The translations under genes and the position numbers were made by a program. A model generated the notes under the pieces. It ran no database searches. It saw only the letters and a list, made by a program, of their open reading frames with translations, and was not told the origin of the DNA. 53,836 nucleotides of DNA, taken from contig RFHA01000206.1 in assembly GCA_003696565.1 (NCBI GenBank), forward strand, positions 1 through 53,836, written 5' to 3'. The DNA is from Chloroflexota bacterium (GTDB lineage: Bacteria; Chloroflexota; Anaerolineae; Aggregatilineales; Phototrophicaceae). Positions 9,483 to 19,177 of this stretch are shown here, one piece after another. Positions within the stretch are counted from its first letter, which is position 1. The number at the start of each line of letters is the position of its first letter.

Positions 9483-9902
9483 ATGAAGCCAAAAGTCCTG
9501 ATCCTCTGCACCGCCAACAGTGCGCGCTCACAAATGGCGGAAGGATTATTAAGACACTTAGCCGGTGATCGATTTGAGGTGTATAGTGCCGGCACAAAAC
9601 CATCCATTGTTAATCCGTTTGCCATCCAGGTGATGGCACAGCGTGGAATTGATATTAGTAATCATCAATCCAAACATTTAGATCAATACCGTTCCCAACA
9701 GTTCGACTATGTCATTACCGTTTGTGATCATGCCGCAGAAACTTGCCCAATATTTCCAGGGAAAGCAAAGCGGATTCATTGGAGTTTCCCTGATCCTGCC
9801 GCTGTCAACGGAGATGATGCAACGATATTACAATCATTTATCCATGTGCGGGATGATCTAGAGCGTACTCTTGCCAAATGGATTGAGTCGCTTACCAATT
9901 AA
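9483..9902 (+). CDS. Thioredoxin-coupled arsenate reductase / LMW protein-tyrosine-phosphatase family
   Basis: A 139-aa protein of the low-molecular-weight phosphatase fold. The nucleophile loop LCTANSARSQ has Cys9 and Arg15. The two extra redox cysteines of Bacillus-type ArsC are present as VCDHAAETC (Cys81 and Cys88), and the DP of FPDPA supplies the acid. This matches thioredoxin-linked arsenate reductases, which reduce arsenate to arsenite in the cytoplasm. ATG at 9483 is chosen over an upstream GTG because GGAG lies six bases before it. No arsR or arsenite efflux gene is adjacent, so arsenic detoxification is likely from family membership but not shown by context. Confidence 0.87.
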   Translation: MKPKVLILCTANSARSQMAEGLLRHLAGDRFEVYSAGTKPSIVNPFAIQVMAQRGIDISNHQSKHLDQYRSQQFDYVITVCDHAAETCPIFPGKAKRIHWSFPDPAAVNGDDATILQSFIHVRDDLERTLAKWIESLTN

Positions 9903-9943
9903 TCGCCTGCATCAACCTTCAATCATGATCGGATAAGCCAGCC

Positions 9944-11104
9944 ATGAGTCATTTACAAATCAATCAAGAAAAAACCACACGTTTTTTACAGGAGATGGTC
10001 AAGATCAACTCTGTCAATCCTGATCTATATCCGGGCGCACCAGGTGAAGCGGAAATCACCACATGGCTGGCAGATACCTGTCAATCGTTGGGGTTGGATA
10101 TTGATATACAAGATACTGCACCTGGTCGTCCAAATTTAATTGCAACTTGGCGCGGGTTACGTCCTGGCAAAAGTCTACTTCTAACGGGTCATACAGACAC
10201 AGTCAGTGTCGAAAATATGCACGGCAATCCATTCAGCGGAGACGTTCGTGGGGGGCGGTTATATGGGCGTGGCGCACTAGATATGAAAGGTGGTTTAGCA
10301 GCTATTTTAGGTGCTGTGGAGGCACTCAAAGAGAACGGTTTTCAGCCTTTAAATGATGTTTATTTGGGCTTTGTAACAGATGAAGAATATGCTTCGATTG
10401 GTATGGAAGCTTTAGTTAAACGCATTCAGCCTGCGGCTGCAATACTCACAGAGCCAACAGATTTGAAGATTTGCATCGCACACAAAGGGTTTGCCTGGTT
10501 GACCATCACAACCGCCGGTGAAGCAGCACACGGTAGCCTGTATGAAACTGGGGTAGATGCGATCCGCATGATGGGCTTAGTTTTAGCAGAACTTGACCGG
10601 CTAGAACGCCAGGTTTACCCAACAGACCCACCGCATGACCTGCTTGGGCGGTCATCAGTTCACGCTAGCACGATTACCGGCGGGTTAGGCTTAAGTACAT
10701 ATCCAGATCAGTGTATTTTACGGGTAGAACATCGTTTATTACCTGGTGAAACGGGGCGAATGATTGTTGCAGAGTGGGAGCAAGCATTTGATCGTATCCG
10801 TAAGATCGAGCCGCAATTTGATGCCATCATCGACCTAGATTTATACCGTCCGGGTTATCACATCAACCCAGATGCCCCAATTGTTCGTCTTATATATGAT
10901 GCGTATCTGACCGTTTGCCAAACACAACCTATTTACAGTGGAATGCATGCCTGGTTAGATTCTGCTGTCCTAGCAGAAGCCGATATTCCAACTGTGGTTT
11001 TCGGTCCTGGTGGTAAAGGGATGCACGCTGCGGAAGAATATGTAGAGCTAAATGATGTGTTTACCTGTGCAAACGTCATCGCAGAAGCGATTCAACAATG
11101 GTAA
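9944..11104 (+). CDS. M20 family deacylase/peptidase (ArgE/DapE-like)
   Basis: A 386-aa zinc-dependent amidohydrolase. The metal-site motifs are visible: GHTDTV (first His and the supporting Asp), GRGALDMKGG (bridging Asp), TDEEY (catalytic base Glu and ligand Glu), LTEPTD and a late His in GKGMHAAEEYV. The dimerisation (lid) domain lies about 180-290. Family members remove acyl groups from acetylornithine, succinyl-diaminopimelate or peptides. No arginine or lysine biosynthesis genes adjoin it, so the substrate is open. It converges with the cyclase gene, with only nine bases between stop codons. Confidence 0.85.
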   Translation: MSHLQINQEKTTRFLQEMVKINSVNPDLYPGAPGEAEITTWLADTCQSLGLDIDIQDTAPGRPNLIATWRGLRPGKSLLLTGHTDTVSVENMHGNPFSGDVRGGRLYGRGALDMKGGLAAILGAVEALKENGFQPLNDVYLGFVTDEEYASIGMEALVKRIQPAAAILTEPTDLKICIAHKGFAWLTITTAGEAAHGSLYETGVDAIRMMGLVLAELDRLERQVYPTDPPHDLLGRSSVHASTITGGLGLSTYPDQCILRVEHRLLPGETGRMIVAEWEQAFDRIRKIEPQFDAIIDLDLYRPGYHINPDAPIVRLIYDAYLTVCQTQPIYSGMHAWLDSAVLAEADIPTVVFGPGGKGMHAAEEYVELNDVFTCANVIAEAIQQW

Positions 11105-11113
11105 CGCAAGTAA

Positions 11114-12946
11114 TTAACTCTGCTCATCTTGACGATTTAAATCTGCAAGCAGCTCAGCCAATTCTGGATCAAGAAATAGTTGCCCGGTGTTTACCCCTTT
11201 TTTGCGTTTGACGACACGATAAACTGTTTGAATATGGTCATACCCGTTCAGTGCCCCATCCACTTGACGAGCCTCACACTCAAAGAACTCTTTAACATGT
11301 TCATAAGTTGCCTCACTGATGATAATTTCACCGGCTTGTGCTTGGCTCTCTAAAAATTTACTGACGTTTGTTGCTTCCCCCAATGCAGAAAATTCTTGCC
11401 GGTCTGCACTGCCAATATTGCCTAAATATGCCGTACCAGTGTGAATACCAATGCCATAATATAGCCGCTGATCTTCTGGCATAATTTCATGGAGTGCTAA
11501 TAAGTCATAAATAATACTCATCGCAGCCCGAACAGCCCGTATCGCATGATCCTGTTGTGGGTTAAGCTGAGTATTAAATAATCCTGTGACGGCATCCCCC
11601 ATATACTTGTCAACAATCCCCTCATAAAGCTGAATACCATCACTAGCAAGGCTAAGATACTTATTAATGATTTCCATCAATTGTTCCGGGCGCAAATGTT
11701 CGCTAAAACTGGTAAATCCACGTACATCTGTTGCAATTGCAGTAATGTATCGTTCTTGTCCGGCGACATTGACATCGTCAATACTACGGATGCTATCAAT
11801 TAACGCAGCCGGGAGGTATCGTCGCAATTCAGCTAATTGTGCTTCTCGTGCTTTCTTTTCCGTCAGATCTGCTAAAACAATTGCCACACCTTGCTTTTCA
11901 CCGTGATCTGCATCCAACAACGGACTAATAATTATATTCCAAACACGTTGTCCTATTTGGGGCAACACCGGCTTAATTTCCAATGTGCGCTGCTTGGAAT
12001 CCGCCATAACTAAATCAACGGCTGTATTGAATTTATCGTCTTTCAACGGCGTAATTTCATCAAGAGACCGCCCTACCACCTCCGGTTGATGGAGAATATT
12101 ATGGGCAGCAGCATTACACGTCGTAATGATTCCCGCCGCGTTCACAGTTATTACACCATTAGCGATAGAATCAAAAACATTGCGCATCAACTCACGCATG
12201 TCGGTTAGTTGTTGAATTTGATAGCGAATCCGTTCAAACAAGCGAGCGTTTTCAATAGCAACACCAGCTTGGTTGGAAAAAGCGTTCATAATCTCCAAAT
12301 CGCTTTGTTGGAATAAGCCCGTCACCACACGGTTATCACAATAGACCACACCAATAACTTCATCCCGAACTTTAAGTGGCACCGCCAAAACACTGCGTAA
12401 AGCAAAGCCAACAATACTTTGATGTCCTTGGTAACGGGTATCTAAACTGGCGTTATCTGTTACAACAGCTTGCTTTGTGCGGACGACTTCGTTGACAATC
12501 GTCTTACTGATAATCAACTCATTTCGTTTTCCATTTGGTTCATCCCCTTGTGGTAACAATAGATTTTGATCGATACCATGCACCACACGGAAATCATCAA
12601 ACTCGCCCGTTTCTTCGTTTTTCAACACCAAGTAACCGCGCTCTGCGCCAGTAATGTTGACAATAGTCTGCATTACCTGGTTCAACACATCTTCTGTTTC
12701 TAAGGCGGAGTTGACCACAGCAGTTGTATCGGCTAGAGCGCGTAATTTTTGCAATTCCGCGAATGACTGGGAAATTTGTGTCGATAAGGTGGCGATTCGT
12801 CTTTTTAGCAAGCGTAAGTTATCTAACGAACCAGAAGGCAGGCTCATCCCACGTGCTTCTAATAAGTCACGCTGGCTAGTTAATAATTGCATTAAATTAT
12901 CGATCTGCGTTGTTAATTGATTAAGATGTTCCTGGATAGATATCAC
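11114..12946 (-). CDS. GAF-PAS-class III nucleotide cyclase, metal-binding half complete
   Basis: A 610-aa cytoplasmic signalling protein: N-terminal coiled region (1-70), GAF domain (about 80-240), PAS domain (about 250-365) and class III cyclase domain (about 395-580). Both metal aspartates are present (Asp407 in ATDVRGFT, Asp451 in KYMGDAV), as is the adenine-site Lys447. The transition-state Asn527 is present, but the arginine expected four residues on is Phe531. The substrate-selecting position is Ser520, closer to class IIIb Thr-type enzymes than to Asp-type. It is the second gene of a pair, overlapping the first by four bases. A homodimer should be impaired; see findings for likely pairing with its neighbour. 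Confidence 0.9.
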   Translation of the reverse strand: MISIQEHLNQLTTQIDNLMQLLTSQRDLLEARGMSLPSGSLDNLRLLKRRIATLSTQISQSFAELQKLRALADTTAVVNSALETEDVLNQVMQTIVNITGAERGYLVLKNEETGEFDDFRVVHGIDQNLLLPQGDEPNGKRNELIISKTIVNEVVRTKQAVVTDNASLDTRYQGHQSIVGFALRSVLAVPLKVRDEVIGVVYCDNRVVTGLFQQSDLEIMNAFSNQAGVAIENARLFERIRYQIQQLTDMRELMRNVFDSIANGVITVNAAGIITTCNAAAHNILHQPEVVGRSLDEITPLKDDKFNTAVDLVMADSKQRTLEIKPVLPQIGQRVWNIIISPLLDADHGEKQGVAIVLADLTEKKAREAQLAELRRYLPAALIDSIRSIDDVNVAGQERYITAIATDVRGFTSFSEHLRPEQLMEIINKYLSLASDGIQLYEGIVDKYMGDAVTGLFNTQLNPQQDHAIRAVRAAMSIIYDLLALHEIMPEDQRLYYGIGIHTGTAYLGNIGSADRQEFSALGEATNVSKFLESQAQAGEIIISEATYEHVKEFFECEARQVDGALNGYDHIQTVYRVVKRKKGVNTGQLFLDPELAELLADLNRQDEQS

Positions 12947-14715
12947 GCTCTAAAAACCTCGTATATACCAACAAGTTGTTGTCGTCCTTTTACTTGAATA
13001 CGTGGACGCTCAACAAAACGAATATGGGCAGGCAAGCCACCATGCTGCAAAATATGCTGATAGGTTGTCTCATGAATGATAATTTGCCCTAGCCCGGTAT
13101 TTTCTTCGATCCTTTTTGATAAGTTAATCGTATCGCCGATGGCGGTAAACTCACGACGATTCAAACTCCCTACATTTCCCAGGGTAGCAATCCCCGTATT
13201 CATCCCAATGCGATAAAAGTGTGGTTCTGGGTTAATACCTAATTCCTGATAAAACGCAATAAACGCATCCCGTATATCCAGCGCAGCTTCTACCGCTTGC
13301 AAGGCGTGGTTTTGCATTGGGTTTAATTGTGTATTGAACAATGCCATCACAATATTCCCCATGTATTTATCAACAATCCCCTTATGACGATGAATGGCGT
13401 TTGTAGCACGAGCAAGATAACCGTTGATTTGCTCCATAATTTGCTGGGGACGATAATCCTTAGGGAATGATTTAACTGACCGAACATCGACATAAACACA
13501 GGTTACTTCGCGGCTTTCTCCACCTAATGCCAGGCTAGAGATTGCATGGATATTATCCACCATCTCCGGCGGCAAATACCGCTTCATCATCAAAATCAAT
13601 TGCTCATTTCCACGCTGCTCAGTCAGGTCATCCATAACCATCACAACCCCTTGAATATTCTGATTAGCGTCTTTTAAGGGGCTAAAACGCATATTCACCG
13701 CGATGCGTCCACGCTGTGGAACATCTAATTCAGCCTCAATCGTCTGATCCGCATCTTTAGTACGGATATTAGCTAAATAGGCATCTAAATTTGCACTAAC
13801 ACCAGGAATAACTGCCGTTAACCGTTGCCCAATCACATCCTGCTGTGACTTACCTAAAATCAATTCTGCTGCTCGGTTAAATAATACAATGTGATGCTTA
13901 GCGTCTGTGGTGATAACCCCACTACCGATAGAGGCAAACACATTGTTCATTAAATCCTTCATCTCACGAATTTCTACCAAAGCGCGCTGAATTTGCTCAT
14001 ACAATTGGGCATTTTCAATCGCAACAGAAACTTGGTTAGCAAAAGCAGCAAGCAATCGTTTTTCTCGTTCTGTAAAAATCCCAGCGCGCAGTCTATTATC
14101 AACATAAACCGCGCCAAGTGTCTTGTTTTTGTATCGTAGCGGCACACATAAAACAGAGCGCAAAGTCATTTGTAAAATACTTTGCCCGCTTTGTAGCCGG
14201 TCATCCTGATAGGCGTTATCTGTTAAAAGTGGCTCGCCGGATCGAAACACTGCTTGTAAAATAGTCGTACTGATTTGCGGTGTTTGATTGATCGTTTCAG
14301 TCCCGACTTCATTATCCCGAATGACACGGAACATTAACTCACCAGTTTCATCATCTCGTAAAATGATGAATCCTCGTTCAGCATTCGTCAAACTGATGAC
14401 GACATCCATCGCCTGCGTTAAGATATTATCCAAATTCAGGGATGAGTTTAATTGAGCTGTTGTATCTGCTAAAAAACGTAACTGAGACAACTCAACTTGA
14501 TTTTCATAAAAGGCTTTTTCTAGTGTTTCAATATCAGCTTTTACTGAAGATAATGCTTGTAATGCCATCGGTGGTAATTTGAAGCCGCGTGTTTTCAGTA
14601 GATCACGCTGGTTACGGAGAAGCATTTCAGTTTCTTGTACAAGAATCTTTAGCTGTCGCAGTTCACCTATAGCGGTTGTGCTGGTTTTTTCTGACATATT
14701 GTTTTCACAGCTCAT
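12943..14715 (-). CDS. GAF-PAS-class III nucleotide cyclase, catalytic Asn/Arg half complete
   Basis: A 590-aa paralogue of the downstream cyclase with the same order: coiled N-terminus, GAF (about 90-245), PAS (about 255-365) and cyclase domain (about 400-588). Asp410 is kept, but the following GFT is SVK, and the second metal aspartate is Asn454 (KYMGNIV). The adenine-site Lys450, Thr524, transition-state Asn531 and Arg535 are all present. So it resembles a C2-type subunit that needs a partner to supply metals. The start has AGGA nine bases upstream. A 73-base divergent region separates it from the FtsX-family permease gene. The GAF and PAS ligands are unknown. Confidence 0.9.
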   Translation of the reverse strand: MSCENNMSEKTSTTAIGELRQLKILVQETEMLLRNQRDLLKTRGFKLPPMALQALSSVKADIETLEKAFYENQVELSQLRFLADTTAQLNSSLNLDNILTQAMDVVISLTNAERGFIILRDDETGELMFRVIRDNEVGTETINQTPQISTTILQAVFRSGEPLLTDNAYQDDRLQSGQSILQMTLRSVLCVPLRYKNKTLGAVYVDNRLRAGIFTEREKRLLAAFANQVSVAIENAQLYEQIQRALVEIREMKDLMNNVFASIGSGVITTDAKHHIVLFNRAAELILGKSQQDVIGQRLTAVIPGVSANLDAYLANIRTKDADQTIEAELDVPQRGRIAVNMRFSPLKDANQNIQGVVMVMDDLTEQRGNEQLILMMKRYLPPEMVDNIHAISSLALGGESREVTCVYVDVRSVKSFPKDYRPQQIMEQINGYLARATNAIHRHKGIVDKYMGNIVMALFNTQLNPMQNHALQAVEAALDIRDAFIAFYQELGINPEPHFYRIGMNTGIATLGNVGSLNRREFTAIGDTINLSKRIEENTGLGQIIIHETTYQHILQHGGLPAHIRFVERPRIQVKGRQQLVGIYEVFRA

Positions 14716-14788
14716 TCATTACAATCCTGTAAAGTGAGTATAGTGCTAAGTAAGTTATTAAGCAACTTAATTTAAGGGTAATTCCCCT

Positions 14789-17578
14789 ATGATTAACCGA
14801 CTCTTTTTCTACGTTCAATATGCGCTTCGCAGTCTGTATCGTAGCCGTCGCTGGTCATTATTCGCAATTTTATCAGTCACCGCTGGCGTGGCAGCAGTTG
14901 TTGCCCTGCGTAGCATGGGCTTGGCAATTCAAGAATCGCTTACAACCAACATTCAAGCAAGCAACCATGGTGATATTACCCTAGAACGCGGTTCATTAAC
15001 GGGTGGATTGAATTTTGGGGCAGCAGTAGAGGAAAACGTTTTCCAGGATTATGAAATTACTCAAATTCAACACTGGGCAGAGCAAAATAACGCGCAAATG
15101 ACACAATATATCACCACGAACTTACAACTATCCGAAATAAATGCACAAGTAAGCCGGCTCAGTTTTATAGCAGCCATTTTGATTGACCCGAACACCTACC
15201 CACCTACCCAAGACATTGTCGCACTTGAACCATCCGGCGTTCCTTTAAGTGATCTCTTTAAAGGCGGATATGAGGTTGTCATCAGTCAGAACTTAGCAGC
15301 AACACAAAATTTATCTGTCGGTGATGCTGTGCGTGTGACTGGCTCAACAGAACCGTTTATCATACGCGGGATCGTACCAACAAGTTCAGAGGCTGGTTTG
15401 AGAGATATTTTCGCAGCGTATTTCGGTTTTGCATACTTTGACTATTCACATACTGCCACTTTATCCGTTGATCCACGCCCAAATCGTATCAGTTTGTTGA
15501 TGCCAGCTAATACCCCACTAGAAACAATTGAACAGGCTGGGAACGAGCTACATGAGCTTTTACAAGCAACCGGAACATTTACCCGCGTGCTAACAGTTGC
15601 TAGCATCCTTGAACAAAACCAAGCCATTGCTGATATTTTGGGGCGTTTTATTGTCGTTTTAGGGTTAGGGTCTTTGTTGATTGGTGGTGTTGGTATCATC
15701 AACACGATGTTAGTCATGGTACGTCGCCGAACATCTGAGATAGCTGCACTCAAAACATTCGGATTAAAAGGACGACAAATCGCCATTTTATTCATGCTAG
15801 AGGCGTTATTCATTGGCATAGCTGGCAGCATATTGGGTTCGATCACTGGCACATTGTTGAGTCGTTTTACTAATCAATATGGTGAAACATTTATCCAACA
15901 ATCCTTGCCTTTTCGTATTTATCCAGAAGCGATTATATTCGGTATCGTGTTGGGAATTGTGGTGACAGCCGTTTTTGGGGTCATTCCTGTCCTTACCGCC
16001 GTACAAGTCCGCCCCAACATTATCTTACGCCCCAATGAGCCTTACATCCCAACACTGGGAATTATTCACTCACTTGGGGTTATCATGTTTGTTGTAATCT
16101 CATTGGGTGTCATTGCTGGTCAAATCATTGGACCGTTTCCTGATTGGGTTACCACATTCGAATTTATTCCACTGCCACAAAACATCACAGCGGGCATTTT
16201 GACTGTAGCAGGTACCCTACTCCTGCTTATGATACTCACCGGAATGATGTGGTTATTGGTGTGGTTAATAAGCCGTATGCCAGCATTCGGTTGGTTAGAT
16301 TTAAGCATAGCACTCAAAAATCTTAAAACAGGACGGTTACGTACAGCTACCACCATTATAGCTATCAGCACTGGCATGTTTGCCATCAGCAGCATCTCAT
16401 TTTATACAGCAGGAGTTCAAGAAATTTTAGCCGTGACATTAACCGAGTCCTTTGGGGGGAATGTATTAGTGCTAACACCGGCTTCTTTCAGAAGTGGGCA
16501 GTTCCCCGCCCTAGCTCAATTTGCAGAAGAACAATTTGAGCGCAAATTAACACAACTTGACGGTATTCTGTATCGAACACAAATCTTGTCTTATAGCGCA
16601 CTCATTACCGCAGTTGACGGTCAATCAACTGGAGCCAAAGATAACACCGACGAACGCGAGGCATTGTTAGATGCAATAAGGCAAGCCGGACAGTCCAATA
16701 ATTTTGGGCAAATCCGCGAGCTTAATCAAGCCTTTGAAGAAGCATCACGATATTGGATAAACATCACAGTACGAGACACCGAAAACCCAGATTTTTTTGG
16801 ACCAGCTGTCAACCAAGGCGTGACGATCTCACAATCAGATTATGGTCGCCCCGTTGGGATACTTCGCCTAGACCCTAGGATAGCCGAACTCGGCATTGGA
16901 TTAGGATCACAGGTCACGTTACAAATTAAAGGGATTTCATACACCATCGACATTGTTGGGGTTGTTTATCTTGATAGCTTCAATATAGAGACAAACTCAT
17001 TTGGTGATTTATTGCTACCACCTGGCTTAATCACGAATACCCCGCCAGATATTCGTATTGATAGTTTGCTGGTTGAAGAAAAGCAAATTAGCGATGTTAT
17101 TTTGGAGTTATCAACCATGGTTGGGTTTTTTCCGTTGGATGTTAAGCTGATTGATGGTATCGTCTCTCGTTTGATTGATCAGTTCACTGCCCTACCGTTG
17201 TTAGTTGGTATATTATCATTAGGTGCTGCAGCAGTCATCATGGCGAATACCGTTGCCTTAGCCACATTTGAACGCCGGCGACAGATCGGTATTCTTAAAG
17301 CAATTGGCTTAAAAGCAAATCGGATTTTACGCATTATGGTGCTAGAAAACCTGATTATCAGTTTAGTTGGTGCTATATTCGGCATCGGCACAAGCGGGTT
17401 CATGTTTGGGGCGTTCAGCTTGCTAGGATGGGATGAGTTAGTCTTAATTCCTGACGATTCTCAGACAGTGGTAATCGCTTTATTGATTGCCGCGCTGATG
17501 ATTGCGAGTTTGGCAACGATTTTTAGCGCAAATATCGCTACACGTGAACGTGTTTTGAACGTTCTACGGTATGATTAA
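14789..17578 (+). CDS. FtsX/MacB-type ABC transporter permease with duplicated core
   Basis: A 929-aa integral membrane protein. An N-terminal helix (about 20-40), a large extracytoplasmic MacB-like domain (about 45-260) and an FtsX domain of three helices (about 275-410) are followed by two further helices, a second extracytoplasmic domain and a second FtsX domain (about 790-925). This is the ten-helix DevC/LolC-like double-FtsX layout used for lipoprotein or macrolide export and other mechanotransmission. No ATP-binding subunit is encoded next to it. The start has AAGGG ten bases upstream. It is divergent from the cyclase pair. Cargo unknown. Confidence 0.87.
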   Translation: MINRLFFYVQYALRSLYRSRRWSLFAILSVTAGVAAVVALRSMGLAIQESLTTNIQASNHGDITLERGSLTGGLNFGAAVEENVFQDYEITQIQHWAEQNNAQMTQYITTNLQLSEINAQVSRLSFIAAILIDPNTYPPTQDIVALEPSGVPLSDLFKGGYEVVISQNLAATQNLSVGDAVRVTGSTEPFIIRGIVPTSSEAGLRDIFAAYFGFAYFDYSHTATLSVDPRPNRISLLMPANTPLETIEQAGNELHELLQATGTFTRVLTVASILEQNQAIADILGRFIVVLGLGSLLIGGVGIINTMLVMVRRRTSEIAALKTFGLKGRQIAILFMLEALFIGIAGSILGSITGTLLSRFTNQYGETFIQQSLPFRIYPEAIIFGIVLGIVVTAVFGVIPVLTAVQVRPNIILRPNEPYIPTLGIIHSLGVIMFVVISLGVIAGQIIGPFPDWVTTFEFIPLPQNITAGILTVAGTLLLLMILTGMMWLLVWLISRMPAFGWLDLSIALKNLKTGRLRTATTIIAISTGMFAISSISFYTAGVQEILAVTLTESFGGNVLVLTPASFRSGQFPALAQFAEEQFERKLTQLDGILYRTQILSYSALITAVDGQSTGAKDNTDEREALLDAIRQAGQSNNFGQIRELNQAFEEASRYWINITVRDTENPDFFGPAVNQGVTISQSDYGRPVGILRLDPRIAELGIGLGSQVTLQIKGISYTIDIVGVVYLDSFNIETNSFGDLLLPPGLITNTPPDIRIDSLLVEEKQISDVILELSTMVGFFPLDVKLIDGIVSRLIDQFTALPLLVGILSLGAAAVIMANTVALATFERRRQIGILKAIGLKANRILRIMVLENLIISLVGAIFGIGTSGFMFGAFSLLGWDELVLIPDDSQTVVIALLIAALMIASLATIFSANIATRERVLNVLRYD

Positions 17579-17610
17579 CGTGTGTTTAATGGAGAAAAAT
17601 AATTTATGAT

Positions 17611-17639
17611 TTGACCTGACCCATAAACTATGATATATT
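17611..17639 (+). promoter_or_regulatory. Sigma-70-type promoter for rho
   Basis: TTGACC (17611-17616), a 17-base spacer and TATATT (17634-17639). Transcription would start near 17646, giving a rho leader of about 137 bases. Confidence 0.68.
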
Positions 17640-17686
17640 TCGGGTAATTACCTCGTTTTCTACCAAAAATAATCACCGTCAAACAC

Positions 17687-17707
17687 ACACTATTCGCCAA
17701 ATAGTGT
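17687..17707 (+). promoter_or_regulatory. Hairpin in the rho leader
   Basis: Perfect 8-bp stem ACACTATT/AATAGTGT with a 5-nt loop, inside the predicted rho 5' untranslated region. It is not followed by a T tract, so it is not a classical terminator. A role in rho autoregulation is inference. Confidence 0.5.
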
Positions 17708-17746
17708 TTAGACATTCCCTTCTTTTAGAGGTTATTGAAAGGATAG

Positions 17747-17766
17747 GAGGCGATATTTTACGCCTC
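17747..17766 (+). promoter_or_regulatory. Hairpin containing a Shine-Dalgarno-like AGGAGG before rho
   Basis: Perfect 6-bp stem GAGGCG/CGCCTC with loop ATATTTTA. The stem covers most of the only strong ribosome-binding sequence of the leader (AGGAGG at 17745-17750), which stands about 32 bases before the rho ATG. No Shine-Dalgarno sequence is seen closer to the start. Confidence 0.5.
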
Positions 17767-17782
17767 ACGCAACAACTCGATT

Positions 17783-19066
17783 ATGGATATAGCACAACTT
17801 GAAACCAAAACTCTTGAAGAATTACGTCAGCTTGCAAAACAAGCAGAAGTTCCCCGTTATAGCCGCCTAAAAAAGCAAGACCTTATCCTAGGTTTGCTAC
17901 GGGCAGAAGCAGAACGTAAAGGGCATAAGCTACGCGGCGGCATCTTAGAGGTCGTCGATGATGGTATGGGCTTTTTACGGGCAGAAAAATACCTCCCTGG
18001 TCCAAATGACATCTACGTCAGTCAAACACAAATCAAGAAATTCAACCTAAGAACAGGTGACATGGTTATTGGGCAAGTCCGCCCACCCAAAGATTCAGAG
18101 AAATATTTTGGGCTACTCAGAGTCGATGCCGTCAATGGTCTAAACCCAGAGGAATCCAAGAATCGTCCTTTGTTTGAGGAATTGACTCCCATTTTCCCGT
18201 TAGAACGCTTTAATTTAGAAACACGCCCGCATATCCTTTCCACCCGTGTGTTAAACCTCATTGCACCAATTGGTAAAGGACAACGTGGGTTGATTGTTTC
18301 TCCACCTAAAGCGGGTAAAACCACCATCCTAAAAGATGTTGCCAATGCCATCAGTACAAATTATCCAGATGTTCATTTGATGATTGCCCTCATTGGTGAA
18401 CGCCCAGAAGAAGTAACCGATATGGATCGTTCAGTTGATGCCGAAGTCATCGCCTCAACATTTGATGACCCAGTACAGCATCATGTCCGTGTTGCGGAAA
18501 TGGCACTAGAGCGTGCCAAACGCCTGGTTGAAATTGGGCGAGATGTCGTCATCTTGCTAGATAGTATTACACGCTTAGCGCGGGCATATAACTTGGTTGT
18601 ACCAACCAGCGGGCGGACACTTTCTGGCGGTCTTGATCCATCCGCTATCCAACCGCCTAAGCGTATTTTTGGTGCAGCGCGTAATGTTGAAGAAGGCGGA
18701 AGCCTGACGATCATCGCCACTTGCTTAGTCAATACTGGCAGTAAGATGGATGATGTGATCTATGAAGAATTCAAGGGTACAGGGAACATGGAACTTCACT
18801 TGAATCGCAAACTTCAAGAACGGCGTATTTTCCCTGCCTTTGATTTAGAACAATCATCGACTCGGCGTGAAGAGTTATTGCTTGGTCCAGATGTGCTACA
18901 ACGTGTTTATACCCTGCGGCGGATGTGGGCGCACCTGGCAGAAGAAGAAGAAACAGGTTCAATTGGCGCAACCGAACGTCTATTACAATACTTCCGCCAA
19001 TATGAAACAAACGAAGATTTTCTTAACTCATTGCCCGGCGGTGGGAACGGTAACGGGCGATATTAA
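17783..19066 (+). CDS. rho: Transcription termination factor Rho
   Basis: Hexameric RNA-dependent ATPase that ends transcription of untranslated RNA. The 427-aa sequence has the N-terminal helical Rho_N domain (1-50), the cold-shock-like RNA-binding domain ([15 protein letters not shown], about 52-66) and the RecA-like motor: Walker [12 protein letters not shown] (about 173-183), Walker [17 protein letters not shown] (about 255-270), the Q-loop and the R-loop ([18 protein letters not shown]). Length is near the E. coli protein, with no large insertion. A good promoter and a structured leader precede it, and efp follows under a separate promoter. Confidence 0.97.
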   Translation: MDIAQLETKTLEELRQLAKQAEVPRYSRLKKQDLILGLLRAEAERKGHKLRGGILEVVDDGMGFLRAEKYLPGPNDIYVSQTQIKKFNLRTGDMVIGQVRPPKDSEKYFGLLRVDAVNGLNPEESKNRPLFEELTPIFPLERFNLETRPHILSTRVLNLIAPIGKGQRGLIVSPPKAGKTTILKDVANAISTNYPDVHLMIALIGERPEEVTDMDRSVDAEVIASTFDDPVQHHVRVAEMALERAKRLVEIGRDVVILLDSITRLARAYNLVVPTSGRTLSGGLDPSAIQPPKRIFGAARNVEEGGSLTIIATCLVNTGSKMDDVIYEEFKGTGNMELHLNRKLQERRIFPAFDLEQSSTRREELLLGPDVLQRVYTLRRMWAHLAEEEETGSIGATERLLQYFRQYETNEDFLNSLPGGGNGNGRY

Positions 19067-19105
19067 CCGCAAGCAGTTACTGTGCATTCATCGCAACGCG
19101 CAACC

Positions 19106-19134
19106 TTAACATAAGCCTTATCATCTGCTATACT
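19106..19134 (+). promoter_or_regulatory. Sigma-70-type promoter for efp
   Basis: TTAACA (19106-19111), an exact 17-base spacer and TATACT (19129-19134), 43 bases before the efp start codon. Confidence 0.68.
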
Positions 19135-19177
19135 GGCGCGGAATATCGACAAGAGAGATAGTGAGACATAAAAGTCA

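Noticed and set aside
15442-15852. 136-codon antisense frame within the FtsX-family gene
   Set aside because: No start signal and composition mirrors the sense hydrophobic codons.
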